Origin: Candidatus Rifleibacteriota bacterium
GTDB taxonomy: Bacteria; Muiribacteriota; Ozemobacteria; Ozemobacterales; Ozemobacteraceae
NCBI GenBank assembly: GCA_905236675.1
Contig: CAJOND010000018.1
Location: 21,061 to 85,060 of the forward strand
Direction: 5' to 3'
Length of the DNA stretch: 64,000 nucleotides
In this document: in pieces, positions 17,507 to 27,740 of the stretch
Position numbering within the stretch: the first letter of the stretch is position 1
Layout: each line of letters starts with the position of its first letter
Notes under the pieces: generated by a model
Database searches by the model: none
Seen by the model: only the letters and a program-made list of their open reading frames with translations
Told to the model about the DNA's origin: nothing
Position numbers and translations under genes: made by a program

Positions 17507-19255
17507 TTAAAGAGAAGCTGGAACTTCTCGCCAACTAAGAATTTCTTTTGCCATAGCCAGATCATAAACATCAGAAATATAAGTAGTATCGTTACCTAAA
17601 GATAAATCTTCTCCACTTCTTTCAAGTATACTTTGCCAATCATAGTAAGTAATTCTTACATCATTTGGCATTTTTCGTCTATCGAAGCGGTCCACAGAAA
17701 GATTTCCTACTATATCCATATTACAAAGCTTCTTCATAGAAGAATCTGTTTTTAGTTCAAATCCACCTTGTGCATGGAAACTACCTTCTAGTCTAGGGCT
17801 AAGATTTCTAAATGGAGTTGTTAAACCAAATCTAGACCAATCGCTATCGTGATGAGGCTCATAAATAATTTTACCTGTTCGAGGCTCATCATCGGAAGTA
17901 TCTGTTTCAGATCGAAGAGCAATAACACCTAAACAAGACTGTTTTCCGTTATCATCCTGAAGAGTAAGAACATCGCCGCCTATATAAACATTACCTTCAA
18001 CAACAAGTAAGCCTTGTCCTTTTACCCAACCTTCAAGGAAAACATCTCCTTTAACATATGTAACCCCGTTAATTTCTACAGCATGACTTGTGTCATGAGC
18101 TTTATTGGGATATTTATTATATTTATTTGAAACATTACGCCAGTCACCCCAACCATAAAGAGGTAACACATTACTATATGTTACTTTATTTCTTTCAAAA
18201 GCTTCTACAAATGTTACATCTTGAAAATATTTGCCTGATGTCGGGTTATCGTTAGGATCTATAACCCTATTTGCTAGAGCCTTATATACAGAAGCAGGAT
18301 AAGCTTGAACTTCTTTTTCTGAATATTCTTCAACTTTCTTGGTATTTGAACTATAAAGTTCACTACTAGACTTTTCCCACCATGGATAGCTGAATACACC
18401 TTGCCATTTGTAGTATTCTCTTGTTACAGGATCATCTGAATACTCAATGCTGGTTTCAGTAAAATTTGCACCACCAGTCCAACCTGTCCAACCGATACCC
18501 ATATCAAGCCATGGATGTTCAAGATCATTTTTCATTGATGTCGATAGCATCAACCATTTTGGTAAATCAATAGTAACCCCATCTTTCATGTAGGTTTTTC
18601 CGCCAATAACAATAAATTCCCAAGGATCCCAAAAGTCAAAAGTTTCTATTTTAAAAGAATCTCTAGTAGCCTGATTAAGATAAAAGCCATGACCTGGAGC
18701 AATCATTCCTAAAGAATCACCTTTTTTATTGCCTTTTATTAATACAGCTTTAATAGTTTTCTTAACTTCAACTTGTTTTTTTATGTTGTTGTATATTCCC
18801 ATGGAATTAATTGTCAAAGTTCCTTCTCTGGCTAAATCTTGTGGTACACCCTGACTTGCCAGTTCTTGAGACAAATTTGGATTTCGTTCCCATGAAATTT
18901 CTGCTTTAATATCGCCACCACTCATAAGAGGCTCTATTTTATTGCCACCCTTTGCCAACTGAGTTAAATCTATAGGAATAGTAAATGAATCCTGGGTTGT
19001 AAGCAATTTATAAATAGAATTGTCTTCGTTCTGCTTTGTTTTGTCATTCATTTGGGTTTTGATATTATAAATACATTCTTCAACACCAGATTCAGCAAGA
19101 AGCAAAGCCACCGTAGCATCGACATAGTTTTCAGAAAGATGTACTTCGCCTTTCATAAAATGCATCATGCCGTAAACAACTAAGCTTACAAGGCCTATTA
19201 CACATATAGTAAAAAAGAGTGCTACACCACGTCTTCTGTTTTTTAACTTAATCAT
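17507..19255 (-). CDS. PilX-like pilus-assembly membrane protein
   Basis: 582 residues. The N-terminus 'RRRGVALFFTICVIGLVSLVVYGMMHFM' is a short basic stretch plus a single transmembrane helix, followed by 'NYVDATVALLLAESGVEECIYNIK', the A-x-x-x-AESG-(V/I)-E pattern of PilX/GspK-type minor pilins that lets them sit in a pseudopilus. The large remainder is a beta-rich exported domain with repeated 'VYIGGDV', 'VNIGNVYIGGD'-like hairpins near residues 410-440, as in proteins that expose a right-handed beta helix; this last point is inference. AGGAG is nine bases upstream of the ATG. No other pilus gene is nearby; it is probably cotranscribed with kdsD. Confidence 0.65.
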   Translation of the reverse strand: MIKLKNRRRGVALFFTICVIGLVSLVVYGMMHFMKGEVHLSENYVDATVALLLAESGVEECIYNIKTQMNDKTKQNEDNSIYKLLTTQDSFTIPIDLTQLAKGGNKIEPLMSGGDIKAEISWERNPNLSQELASQGVPQDLAREGTLTINSMGIYNNIKKQVEVKKTIKAVLIKGNKKGDSLGMIAPGHGFYLNQATRDSFKIETFDFWDPWEFIVIGGKTYMKDGVTIDLPKWLMLSTSMKNDLEHPWLDMGIGWTGWTGGANFTETSIEYSDDPVTREYYKWQGVFSYPWWEKSSSELYSSNTKKVEEYSEKEVQAYPASVYKALANRVIDPNDNPTSGKYFQDVTFVEAFERNKVTYSNVLPLYGWGDWRNVSNKYNKYPNKAHDTSHAVEINGVTYVKGDVFLEGWVKGQGLLVVEGNVYIGGDVLTLQDDNGKQSCLGVIALRSETDTSDDEPRTGKIIYEPHHDSDWSRFGLTTPFRNLSPRLEGSFHAQGGFELKTDSSMKKLCNMDIVGNLSVDRFDRRKMPNDVRITYYDWQSILERSGEDLSLGNDTTYISDVYDLAMAKEILSWREVPASL

Positions 19256-19436
19256 ATATTAATGCTCCTATATACTTTAACAAATAAAGTATAAACAGTC
19301 GTACATATATAATAATAGCAATCTATTCACATTTTAGCAACCCTTATGAAAGTAAAGTTTCGTTAAAAGATATTAAGATTTTTAGGTTTCTGGTTTATAA
19401 AATAGTATATAGATTAACAACTCTTTTTAAATTCAT

Positions 19437-21005
19437 TCAACGCTTTTTAATATTGTTAATTTCATATAATCCAAATTGATTTGGCCAAAACTCAATATTT
19501 CCTTCCATTATTTTTGGAAAGGGTATATTTCTCAAAGAATCACTAGGATATATTAATAAATAAGTAGACTTATTATCAGAGAAAGTTATTTTATTAAAAT
19601 CAAAGTATTTTGGACTAAAGTAAAAGTTTACAAATATTTTATTGGTTTTCATTAGTTGAATACATAAAGAATGAATTATTCCTGTAGCATTGCAGCATAA
19701 AATCAAATTATTGTTTTTTATAATATTTTCCAGTTGTAAAATATCTGTATTCTTTTTACTATAAGGATAATAAAAATCTAGCATTTGTAAATTACTTGCT
19801 AAAATCAATATAGTTAATAAAACTGTTAAATATTTCTTTTTTTGCTTATATAAAATTGCCATAACAGCTATAATAATCATAGGACAAATTGGGAAAAAAT
19901 ATCTTCCAGTAAGGATAATCCCAAAATACTTATAATTTACTGTAAAAAAAACGATTATCATATAGATAAAACTAGAAATATAAACCATTAATAAAGACGT
20001 ACTGTTCTTATCAAAATAATGCTTAATAAAATAAATGATTACAAAAATGCAAAGAATAATAATTAAAAATATTGCCATAACGACACTAATGGTTCTGTTA
20101 ACCCCTAAGAACTCTTGAAATAAATACGATACAGCTAATATACATGGCGATATTCTTTCCGAAATATCTAAAGCTGCCACACCATTTGAATTATTAAAAA
20201 GATGTTGAAAAAAGTAAGGGAAATACAAATTTGCCAAAGTAAAACCCAAAAGATTCGCTAGAATAATACCAAATATTTTGTTAGTCTTATTTATCAAGAC
20301 CATTGTTGATATGATGGAAAACGCATAGATATAAAAATGATATTGAGTCAAAGCTCCAAGCAATGCAACCAAAGAGATTGATAACAGGCAATAAAAATTA
20401 TTCTTTTCTAAGTAGCTTACATTCAAATAAAGGTATAACAAATATAATAATGTAAGTAATGAGTACATTCTTATAAAGATAAAACAATCAATTGAGCAAG
20501 ACGAGAAACCATATATAAAACAAGTCAGTAAAGCATTTTTATCTGAATCAAATATTTTTTTACTTAAAATAAAAAGTAATACTTGAACAAGAATAAAAAT
20601 GATTATATTTAACGAAAAGCCATACCATTTAGAGAAAGAAGCCGGGAAAAAAGAACAAATAGTATGAATTGCATAATAAAACAATGGAGGATGACAATCT
20701 AAAGTTTGATTATAATACACATTTTTATAATTAAAACTATTATCTCTAGAAACACCAACATAATCTTTCAAAACTTGACTATCAATCCATTTTGAATTCC
20801 ATTGAATAGACGATTTATCTTCTGTTTCAAATAAGATACCAAATGGACTATTAGAAAGAGAATATGAATAAATTTCATCACAAAATAGAGTAAGCTTATT
20901 ATTCATTAAGTAAATCAATAATAACAATTGCAAAACAACCATTACAAAGAAAATAAATATAGTTTTCTTTCGATTATTACTTGTTTGTTGTGGTTTCATA
21001 AACAT
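19437..21005 (-). CDS. Polytopic glycosyltransferase, GT39/ArnT-like (paralogue 2)
   Basis: 522 residues with about 11-12 hydrophobic helices. The first periplasmic loop carries 'LFCDEIYSYSLSNSPFG' and, later, 'DCHPPLFYYAIHTIC': an acidic pair after the first helix and an HPPL motif before the third are hallmarks of GT-C enzymes of the PMT/ArnT group, which use polyprenyl-phosphate sugars. The protein is a tandem paralogue of the gene before it; the two share the motifs 'NSFSKWYGF'/'ASFSKWYGF' and 'HTICSFFP'. Its ATG lies inside the last 29 bases of that gene, so translation is probably coupled. Acceptor and sugar are unknown. Confidence 0.75.
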   Translation of the reverse strand: MFMKPQQTSNNRKKTIFIFFVMVVLQLLLLIYLMNNKLTLFCDEIYSYSLSNSPFGILFETEDKSSIQWNSKWIDSQVLKDYVGVSRDNSFNYKNVYYNQTLDCHPPLFYYAIHTICSFFPASFSKWYGFSLNIIIFILVQVLLFILSKKIFDSDKNALLTCFIYGFSSCSIDCFIFIRMYSLLTLLYLLYLYLNVSYLEKNNFYCLLSISLVALLGALTQYHFYIYAFSIISTMVLINKTNKIFGIILANLLGFTLANLYFPYFFQHLFNNSNGVAALDISERISPCILAVSYLFQEFLGVNRTISVVMAIFLIIILCIFVIIYFIKHYFDKNSTSLLMVYISSFIYMIIVFFTVNYKYFGIILTGRYFFPICPMIIIAVMAILYKQKKKYLTVLLTILILASNLQMLDFYYPYSKKNTDILQLENIIKNNNLILCCNATGIIHSLCIQLMKTNKIFVNFYFSPKYFDFNKITFSDNKSTYLLIYPSDSLRNIPFPKIMEGNIEFWPNQFGLYEINNIKKR

Positions 21006-22518
21006 CTATCCAATATGAGGATATAACCCCTGAAATGATTTTATTATAACTTAACTTATTTAATGGTATGTTTTTATTTGTTAATAAGAAATAATTCCTG
21101 TCAGAAGGTAAGTTGTTTGTATTGCAACTATATTGATTCTGTTCATCATAAAAAGTTATAAAAACATTTTTACATTGCGAGAGAAGTAAAACATAATTCT
21201 GAATATTCTCGTTTTCATTAATGAGCAAAACAACATTTTTACCACTAACTATTTCTCCAATAGATAGTTTTTCTTTTTCAAAAGAAAAAAGAACAGTATT
21301 GGTTTTATATAGGCAAGACAAAAAAGATAATAAGACTATACTTAATAAAAGGTAGTGTTTGTTCACTTTTTTAAGAATAGCGATAAAAGATATTGCAACA
21401 ATAGGAAAAAAGCCAATAAAGTATTTTAATGGTTCTATTTCTGTTATTTTATAATTTATACCCAAAGAAATTAATATAATTACTGAAAAGATTGGGATAA
21501 TAGTTAATAAAACATTAACTTCATTATTAAATAATTTCTTTATAAAATAATACAAAGTATAGATAAATATACAGATAAACAATAAAGCCCCTGAATAAAA
21601 ATAATAAGGGAATGGAATACCGAGAAACTTCCTTATAAAATAAGATATACAGCCAATATTGGGTATTATATTGTCTATTCCGATTATCGTTTCTTGGATA
21701 TACACAGAAAATAAGATTTGATTGATTATATCTGGGAAAACTAGATAAATCCATAAATATCCGAACATAACAGTGGATAAAACCCATAAAGACTGTTTTC
21801 TACTAATCTTAAATGTGAATATTACAAAACTTACTATCAAAAAAGTAGAATAAAGTAAAAATATATAGTGAGTTAATCCACCAAGAAGTATTATAAAAAA
21901 CAATTCTACGAATCTAACAAATGAAAATTTATTATCCAAACATTTTATTACTGCATTTAACATAAGCAGATAAAACACGGTTATTAATGTATTTGTGCTT
22001 ATATAGGAAAAATTATTTATACAAGCCAAAGAAAAGCCGTAAAAAATACTAGCTAACAATGAGTATTTTTCAGATTTTAATATTCTTTTACTAATTATAA
22101 ATAATAAAATTTGTGTTATAAGAAATAATAGCAAATTCAAACAAAAACCATACCATTTAGAAAAGCTATTAGGGAAAAAAGAACAAATAGTATGGATTAA
22201 ATAATAATACAAAGGAGGATGTGTATCTTCTAGCTGGTTATCATATACTGTTGGATAATTAAAAACATTGTCCTGATTTACACAAATATAATCTTTAAAA
22301 ATTTGTCCATCTAACCATTTGTTTTGAATATCTAAATTCTGTTTATTAAATATTTTAGGGGAAAAAAACATTCCATTAGAACTGTTTGATAAGGAAAAAG
22401 TATATATTTCATCAACAGAAAAAGCTGTTTTATTGTTCATATAAAACAGTAATAAAGCTAGTTGAATTGTGATAATTATTATAAATAATACTTTATAACT
22501 TAAGTTTTTTATCCTCAT
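20977..22518 (-). CDS. Polytopic glycosyltransferase, GT39/ArnT-like (paralogue 1)
   Basis: 513 residues, about 11-12 membrane helices, 'FSVDEIYTFSLSNSSNG' in the first loop and 'EDTHPPLYYYLIHTICSFFP' in the second, the same catalytic-loop pattern as its neighbour downstream. The two proteins align along their N-terminal 160 residues with few gaps, so they arose by duplication, and then diverged in the C-terminal half. Its ATG overlaps the stop codon of the preceding gene by four bases (ATGA). Function inferred: transfer of a lipid-linked sugar to an exported acceptor. Confidence 0.75.
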   Translation of the reverse strand: MRIKNLSYKVLFIIIITIQLALLLFYMNNKTAFSVDEIYTFSLSNSSNGMFFSPKIFNKQNLDIQNKWLDGQIFKDYICVNQDNVFNYPTVYDNQLEDTHPPLYYYLIHTICSFFPNSFSKWYGFCLNLLLFLITQILLFIISKRILKSEKYSLLASIFYGFSLACINNFSYISTNTLITVFYLLMLNAVIKCLDNKFSFVRFVELFFIILLGGLTHYIFLLYSTFLIVSFVIFTFKISRKQSLWVLSTVMFGYLWIYLVFPDIINQILFSVYIQETIIGIDNIIPNIGCISYFIRKFLGIPFPYYFYSGALLFICIFIYTLYYFIKKLFNNEVNVLLTIIPIFSVIILISLGINYKITEIEPLKYFIGFFPIVAISFIAILKKVNKHYLLLSIVLLSFLSCLYKTNTVLFSFEKEKLSIGEIVSGKNVVLLINENENIQNYVLLLSQCKNVFITFYDEQNQYSCNTNNLPSDRNYFLLTNKNIPLNKLSYNKIISGVISSYWIDVYETTTNK

Positions 22519-24044
22519 TTTCTTTCTTTTAATCTACCAATCCACCAGGTTCGGTTTCCTTTTATCCATTCTAATTGTGGGAAACTGTTTAATTTTGAAA
22601 ATGTTATAAGCCTGTCTTTTTCTGTCATTTTTTTAACCCATGCAGCATAATCATATTCTAATTTACTATAACCAATGTTTCTTAAAGTCTGTTTGTCGTC
22701 TTGTTTCATAATCGCAGGCTCAAACCCTAAAACATATTTCCACTTTGCAGTTGGATATTCGTAGAAATGTTCATAAAAACAATACATAGTATTAGAATAA
22801 ATTATCCCACCATCTTGAGGTTCCCAACCTTTTAATAACTGTATAGTAGATTCATTATAAAAATCTATTGGCTGCATCATTACTGATTTTGTATATCGCC
22901 CTTCTTTATCGTTAATAAAACATAAAATAAAACAAACTATAATAAAAAAAGAAAGACTATATCTTATTCGAGGATTATTTAAAGAATAAGATGAATTTAT
23001 AAGTTCTTGCAATCTATAAGATAACCATAATAATAATGCTATTATACCCCAATCCAACCAAAATCTTATAACCAAAATGCTTCCCATCCAGCATAATAAA
23101 ACCATTATAAAAATAGGATCATTAGCTATATTTTTTAATTTATAATCACATTTTTTTATACAAAAAAGAATAACTATCGAAACTCCAATTATACAAACAA
23201 CATTCTGTACTCCTGCGGCAAACTCGGGAACTAACAACCAATTATATGTTGATTCAGTAAAAATTGAAAATGTAGCAAAAAAGTGAAAGTAGAGAAAATC
23301 AGTAAATCTTCCCGTTAAAAGTGAACCTATAACAGTCGAAATTAATACGCATGCGGTAAGTATCAATGAATCCTTTGTTTTCCCTGCAATAAAAAAAGAG
23401 ATTGGTATAAGTAAAAACAGATACCAGCTACCATGTATCCAAATGCTTAAAGACAAAACCACTATAGTTATTAGATATTTTATCCATTCTTTTTGGAATA
23501 TTACTCGTTTTTCATCATCTAATGTTTTAATTCCCCACAAACGCAACAAAATCAGTGTTGCAGCACAAGACACAATAAATGGTCTTCCAGAGATCATTCT
23601 ATAGTATATTTTATCATCTAAATTAAGTATCAATAATAGAGCGAGACACCAACTTACTGGAGAAGGAACAGATATTATTCCACATATATTCAAAAGCAAA
23701 AATAAACCTACAACAGAAAAAAACATTAAATCCTGTTTATCATACCCACAATATTTATGAATGAATTTTAAAATTTGATGCCAACCCGCATTGTGATCTG
23801 TATCGAATTTCTCATCCATAACTATAATATCTGACCATTTTGAATCTATTGTGGAAAAAGCAACATGGCGTTTAGCGTCATCTGGAGGAGTCCAACCATA
23901 ACTTAGAATTTTAAGAGGAATAAAAACTAACGCTCCTATAATCAACAAAAGAAAAATTAATGATTCTCTCTTTTTTATAATTTTTTCTATCCTCTCCCAA
24001 AAATCCAGAGATTCTTTTTCTTTTGCTATGATATTATCATCCAT
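22515..24044 (-). CDS. Polytopic membrane protein, probable GT-C-type enzyme
   Basis: 509 residues with about ten hydrophobic helices. After helix 1 comes 'YGWTPPDDAKRHVAFS' and 'DHNAGWHQILKFIH'; acidic residues at this place in the first outward loop are common in GT-C glycosyltransferases, but I see no HPPL motif and do not recognise the family. The first gene of the three-gene minus-strand membrane cluster, coupled to the next gene by an ATGA overlap. Its role in glycan assembly rests on context. Confidence 0.6.
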   Translation of the reverse strand: MDDNIIAKEKESLDFWERIEKIIKKRESLIFLLLIIGALVFIPLKILSYGWTPPDDAKRHVAFSTIDSKWSDIIVMDEKFDTDHNAGWHQILKFIHKYCGYDKQDLMFFSVVGLFLLLNICGIISVPSPVSWCLALLLILNLDDKIYYRMISGRPFIVSCAATLILLRLWGIKTLDDEKRVIFQKEWIKYLITIVVLSLSIWIHGSWYLFLLIPISFFIAGKTKDSLILTACVLISTVIGSLLTGRFTDFLYFHFFATFSIFTESTYNWLLVPEFAAGVQNVVCIIGVSIVILFCIKKCDYKLKNIANDPIFIMVLLCWMGSILVIRFWLDWGIIALLLWLSYRLQELINSSYSLNNPRIRYSLSFFIIVCFILCFINDKEGRYTKSVMMQPIDFYNESTIQLLKGWEPQDGGIIYSNTMYCFYEHFYEYPTAKWKYVLGFEPAIMKQDDKQTLRNIGYSKLEYDYAAWVKKMTEKDRLITFSKLNSFPQLEWIKGNRTWWIGRLKERK

Positions 24045-24142
24045 TATGTTGCTTACCTTTAATTTTGGTCTCTAATTATTCAATTATACTTGCTGCTAAA
24101 ATAAAAATAAAGAAAGAAAATAACCCTTTTTCAATTTAACTA

Positions 24143-24171
24143 TTGAAATGCAAGGGGATAAAACTTATTAT
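24143..24171 (+). promoter_or_regulatory. Sigma-70-type promoter for the glycosidase-protease-Mla operon
   Basis: TTGAAA (24143-24148), 17 bases, TATTAT (24166-24171), ending 45 bases before the proposed ATT start of the first gene. It faces away from the divergent membrane-protein cluster. Confidence 0.5.
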
Positions 24172-24216
24172 AAAATATGTCGATAAATATAAATAAACAT
24201 ATACAGAGGCAAACAA

Positions 24217-25899
24217 ATTAAAAGTTTTGTTAAAATTTTAATATCTCTTCTTGTTGTCGTCCAATTATTTTTAATTGGTGCATACATGCAGACAGAAGAT
24301 CAGACAATAAAAAACCTTCCTGAGTATGACAGTAGCTCGGAAGAAGTCTTTTATGACATGAAATCTTCTGATAATAACGAATCAACAGAATTCGATCAGA
24401 TCTCAGAAGACGAAATGCCTATTCCTGAAAACAAAGAAAAAGATAATACTTCATCAAAAGAAGCATATGATTTAAAAAAGAGTAATAATCAAGATTTAAC
24501 AGATAAACCAATTATAATCAATAAAAATCAAAGAAAAAACAAAGAAAAAAAAGATGTAGCAAAAAAACTTAATATTACAGACGTTAAGATAAGACATGAA
24601 GCAAGTTTTAATATTGCTGAACTTACTATACCTAGCCAAGTTAAGGTTATGAAGAAAAACCAAGGGAATCAGCTGCTTAAAGTTAGAATTACTCCTGCAG
24701 TAACCTTAGCAAATAAAGATTTAAAAAAGAAACTTACTGATAATTTTGAAAAAGCAGTAATTTATGAAACCGAATATTATACAGAATTTCTATTTAGCTC
24801 TAAAGGAAAGATTGGTAATCCCTATACCGCCTCAGACACATCGGGAATATTTAAACTATGTATACCATACCAGAATAGAAAAAGCAGATTTTCATTAAGA
24901 AAATGTGAAGAAATAACAGAGGGTTTAACCTATTATTTTGACAGGGGAAAATCAGGTAATGGTTTTTCTGACGTACATATTTTAAGGATAGAAGCCTTAT
25001 CAGACAAGATTCAAGTTTTGCCTATCTTAGCAAATGAAGGAATTGCTCAAAGAGAAAATCTTTCATCTATGGCAAAAAGATACAATGCTGTCGCAGGAAT
25101 CAACGGAAGTTATTTTACCTGGAGAGGCGATCCTATCGGTACTTTAATAATAAATAGAAAATTAATAAGTTCCCCTTTGTACAAAAGATCAGTTTTTGGT
25201 ATAACAGAAGATGACAAATTAATTTTTGGTAATCCAGACTTTTCAGGAACCTTAAGGTCTGGTAGAATATCTGTAAAAATTGATGCGGTCAACCAACCAC
25301 GACGTGGAAGTTCTCTAGTAGTATTTACTCCAGAATATGCAAGAAGTACATTGACTAGCGAAATCGGTAAAGAATTTGTTATAGTAAAAGGAAAAATTGT
25401 TGGAGTTCATACAAAAGATGCCTTAATTCCACCAGATGGAGTTGTCGTATCGGCAGGAGGAGTAAAAGCTTCTTTGTTAAGTTCTTTGAATCTAGGACAA
25501 ACTGTTGAACTAGACTATTCTATTGATAATCCCTGGAATAGCATAAAGCATGCTCTTTGTGGTGGTCCAAGATTGTTATCAAATGGTAAAGTAAGTATTA
25601 ACGGCAAAGAAGAAAAATTTGATAATTCAATCATTAACGGAAGACATCCTCGAACTGCTGTAGCTATGACCTTTGACGGGGACTTGCTTTTAATTGCAGT
25701 TGATGGTAGAAAAAAAGATAGTATCGGAATGAAACTTTCCGAACTGGCAGAATACCTACAAAGGCTTGGTTGTATGCATGCAATCAATCTTGACGGTGGG
25801 GGTTCGACAGCAATGTATTTAAATGGTAAAATAATTAACAGACCTTCAGATGGATCGGAGCGAAGAATTTCGAATGGAATTCTTGTTACTAAGAGATAA
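24217..25899 (+). CDS. Membrane-anchored phosphodiester glycosidase (NAGPA domain), probable ATT start
   Basis: 560 residues if begun at ATT 24217. The first ATG is at 24286, but the 23 codons before it encode a perfect anchor (basic MKSFVK-like start, then a hydrophobic run ISLLVVVQLFLIGAY) with no ATG, GTG or TTG in frame. AGAGG lies seven bases before ATT 24217, and an in-frame stop lies at 24190. The NAGPA domain (about 250-555) shows 'GINGSYFTWRGDPIG', 'CGGPRLLSNG', 'HPRTAVAMTFDG' and 'HAINLDGGGSTAMYLNG', all family signatures, so the protein must act outside the cytoplasm. The family removes sugar-1-phosphodiesters from glycans or lipids. Residues 25-110 are an acidic, Ser/Asn/Lys-rich linker. 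It overlaps the next gene by 26 bases. Confidence 0.8.
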   Translation: MKSFVKILISLLVVVQLFLIGAYMQTEDQTIKNLPEYDSSSEEVFYDMKSSDNNESTEFDQISEDEMPIPENKEKDNTSSKEAYDLKKSNNQDLTDKPIIINKNQRKNKEKKDVAKKLNITDVKIRHEASFNIAELTIPSQVKVMKKNQGNQLLKVRITPAVTLANKDLKKKLTDNFEKAVIYETEYYTEFLFSSKGKIGNPYTASDTSGIFKLCIPYQNRKSRFSLRKCEEITEGLTYYFDRGKSGNGFSDVHILRIEALSDKIQVLPILANEGIAQRENLSSMAKRYNAVAGINGSYFTWRGDPIGTLIINRKLISSPLYKRSVFGITEDDKLIFGNPDFSGTLRSGRISVKIDAVNQPRRGSSLVVFTPEYARSTLTSEIGKEFVIVKGKIVGVHTKDALIPPDGVVVSAGGVKASLLSSLNLGQTVELDYSIDNPWNSIKHALCGGPRLLSNGKVSINGKEEKFDNSIINGRHPRTAVAMTFDGDLLLIAVDGRKKDSIGMKLSELAEYLQRLGCMHAINLDGGGSTAMYLNGKIINRPSDGSERRISNGILVTKR

Positions 25900-27739
25900 A
25901 ATAGCCTTCAGGCTCATCAGCTTTTTTTGTATATTATTTACAATATATACTATTCCTGGCTTTTCTGCTGAAATAAATCTTTTTCCTTTAAAAGAAATTC
26001 AAGTAGGGATGAAAGGTTATGGGAAAACAGTTATTTCAGGAAGAAAAATAGAAAAATTTGATGTAGAAATTTTAGGTATTTGTTCAAATAATAAAATCAA
26101 TGAAAGCACAATAACAAGTGGGAAATCTATACTGGTCAAAGTCAGCGGAGATGTTATAAAACGTGCTGGCGGGATTGCGGCAGGCATGAGTGGAAGCCCA
26201 ATCTATATAGATAACAAACTGGTAGGTGGAATAAGTTCCGGTTGGCTAATGACGGACCACACAGTTGGTCTTATTACACCGATAGAAGAAATGCTTGAAA
26301 TCTGGAATTACCCAAGTGACAAAGACAAACCCAAAACTGGTATAAAAACAGGATTATTACAAAAACATCATCTTGAAAAAACAATAAAGATAGGTTCAAA
26401 AAATATAGACTGTATAATAGAAGCACCTTATTCTCTTGCTTCTTCTATTGTTCCTAATTCAAATGAAGTTGTCTTTTCACAGGCAGCTACAGAATTAAAA
26501 ATAGACGATATTAATAAAAACAGAATTTCAGAAACAATAAAAGCAAGATTAAATCGAAAGAATGTAATAGTTTCAGACAAACAAAACAACGATTCAAAAA
26601 ATGACTTGTCAGGTTATTTTGCCGTTATATCTCCTGATTATTATGAGCCTGGTTCATCTATAGGAATACAACTGGCTAGAGGAGATATAAACGTTACCAC
26701 AATAGGAACTTTAACTCATAGAGATGGTAATAGAATTCTAGGTTTGGCTCACTCTTTCCTAAAGAAAGGGAATGTGTCTTTCTTGCTAACAGGCGCTTAT
26801 ATACACCATTCTTTTGGTAGTGTACAGATGCCGTTTAAGATAGGCGCACCTACAGAAATGCTTGGTACTGTTGAACAGGATAGGGAAAAAGGAATAAGTG
26901 CGGTTATAGGAAAGTTACCTGCAATGATTCCTGTAAAAATTGACGTTACAGATAAAACCCTTGGAACAGAAAAAAGTATTAATTTTCAAGTAGTTAAAGA
27001 TATAACTGTATTGAATACTGTTCTAGATACAACTATAATGCAAGCCTTGGAAGGAGCCATAGACAGAGAAGGTCCAGGCACCGCCTTGATGAGTATTTCC
27101 ATGGATTGTTCCAGTAAAAATGGGGACAATTACAATTTTAGAAGAGAAAATCTTTTCTATTCCAAGACTGATATTTGTCAGGTTCTTACAAATGAAGTAA
27201 CAAGTCTTGTAGACATGATTAGTGAAAGCGAATATGATGAAGTACTGCCTACAAGAATTCTTCTAAAAGTTGAAATAGAAAATAAGCGAAAAACTCTTAC
27301 CATAGAAAAAGTTGAAGTTAAAAATTCTTCAGTTTCAAGCGGTGGAGTTCTTGATGTAGAAGTAACTTTAAAACCATACCGAGAACCAAAATTTATTAGA
27401 AAAGTAAAATTGCCTATTCCTCAAGATATTGGGAAAGAAAATCTTACCCTTTCTGTTTTTGGTTTAAATATGAAAGTTGAAGATCTTGATGTTCCTTCTG
27501 ATTCAAAAGAAAACAAAGCTTCATCTTTTAAAATAGAAGATAACAACAATTCTGATTTTTCAACCTTAATAAGAAACTGGGCTAGTTCTCCCAAAAATTC
27601 AGATATTTTATTCCAGTTAAGCGTAGAAGGCGAAGATAATAAAAAGCTTAAAATGAATAACAAAGACTATGAAATACAGCCCACAAATCTTGTGGTTACT
27701 GGCAGAGTGGACACAACTCTGACCTTGAGCGAGGAATAA
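25874..27739 (+). CDS. SpoIVB-like peptidase S55 domain protein, exported
   Basis: 621 residues from ATG 25874; ATG 25850 would add eight polar residues and has no ribosome site, so the later start is preferred. Signal segment 'FRLISFFCILFTIYTIPGFSA'. The S55 domain covers about 35-390: 'GMKGYGKTVISG', the catalytic-serine motif GGIAAGMSGSP (Ser about 108) and 'ILGLAHSFL...GAYIHHSFGSVQMPFKIG', where His residues follow the SpoIVB pattern. S55 proteases in non-sporulating bacteria are cell-envelope proteins of unknown target. The remaining 230 residues are beta-rich, with no motif I recognise. Starts inside the glycosidase gene and ends one base before mlaE, so it is part of the same operon. 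Confidence 0.85.
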   Translation: MEFLLLRDKIAFRLISFFCILFTIYTIPGFSAEINLFPLKEIQVGMKGYGKTVISGRKIEKFDVEILGICSNNKINESTITSGKSILVKVSGDVIKRAGGIAAGMSGSPIYIDNKLVGGISSGWLMTDHTVGLITPIEEMLEIWNYPSDKDKPKTGIKTGLLQKHHLEKTIKIGSKNIDCIIEAPYSLASSIVPNSNEVVFSQAATELKIDDINKNRISETIKARLNRKNVIVSDKQNNDSKNDLSGYFAVISPDYYEPGSSIGIQLARGDINVTTIGTLTHRDGNRILGLAHSFLKKGNVSFLLTGAYIHHSFGSVQMPFKIGAPTEMLGTVEQDREKGISAVIGKLPAMIPVKIDVTDKTLGTEKSINFQVVKDITVLNTVLDTTIMQALEGAIDREGPGTALMSISMDCSSKNGDNYNFRRENLFYSKTDICQVLTNEVTSLVDMISESEYDEVLPTRILLKVEIENKRKTLTIEKVEVKNSSVSSGGVLDVEVTLKPYREPKFIRKVKLPIPQDIGKENLTLSVFGLNMKVEDLDVPSDSKENKASSFKIEDNNNSDFSTLIRNWASSPKNSDILFQLSVEGEDNKKLKMNNKDYEIQPTNLVVTGRVDTTLTLSEE

Positions 27740-27740
27740 A

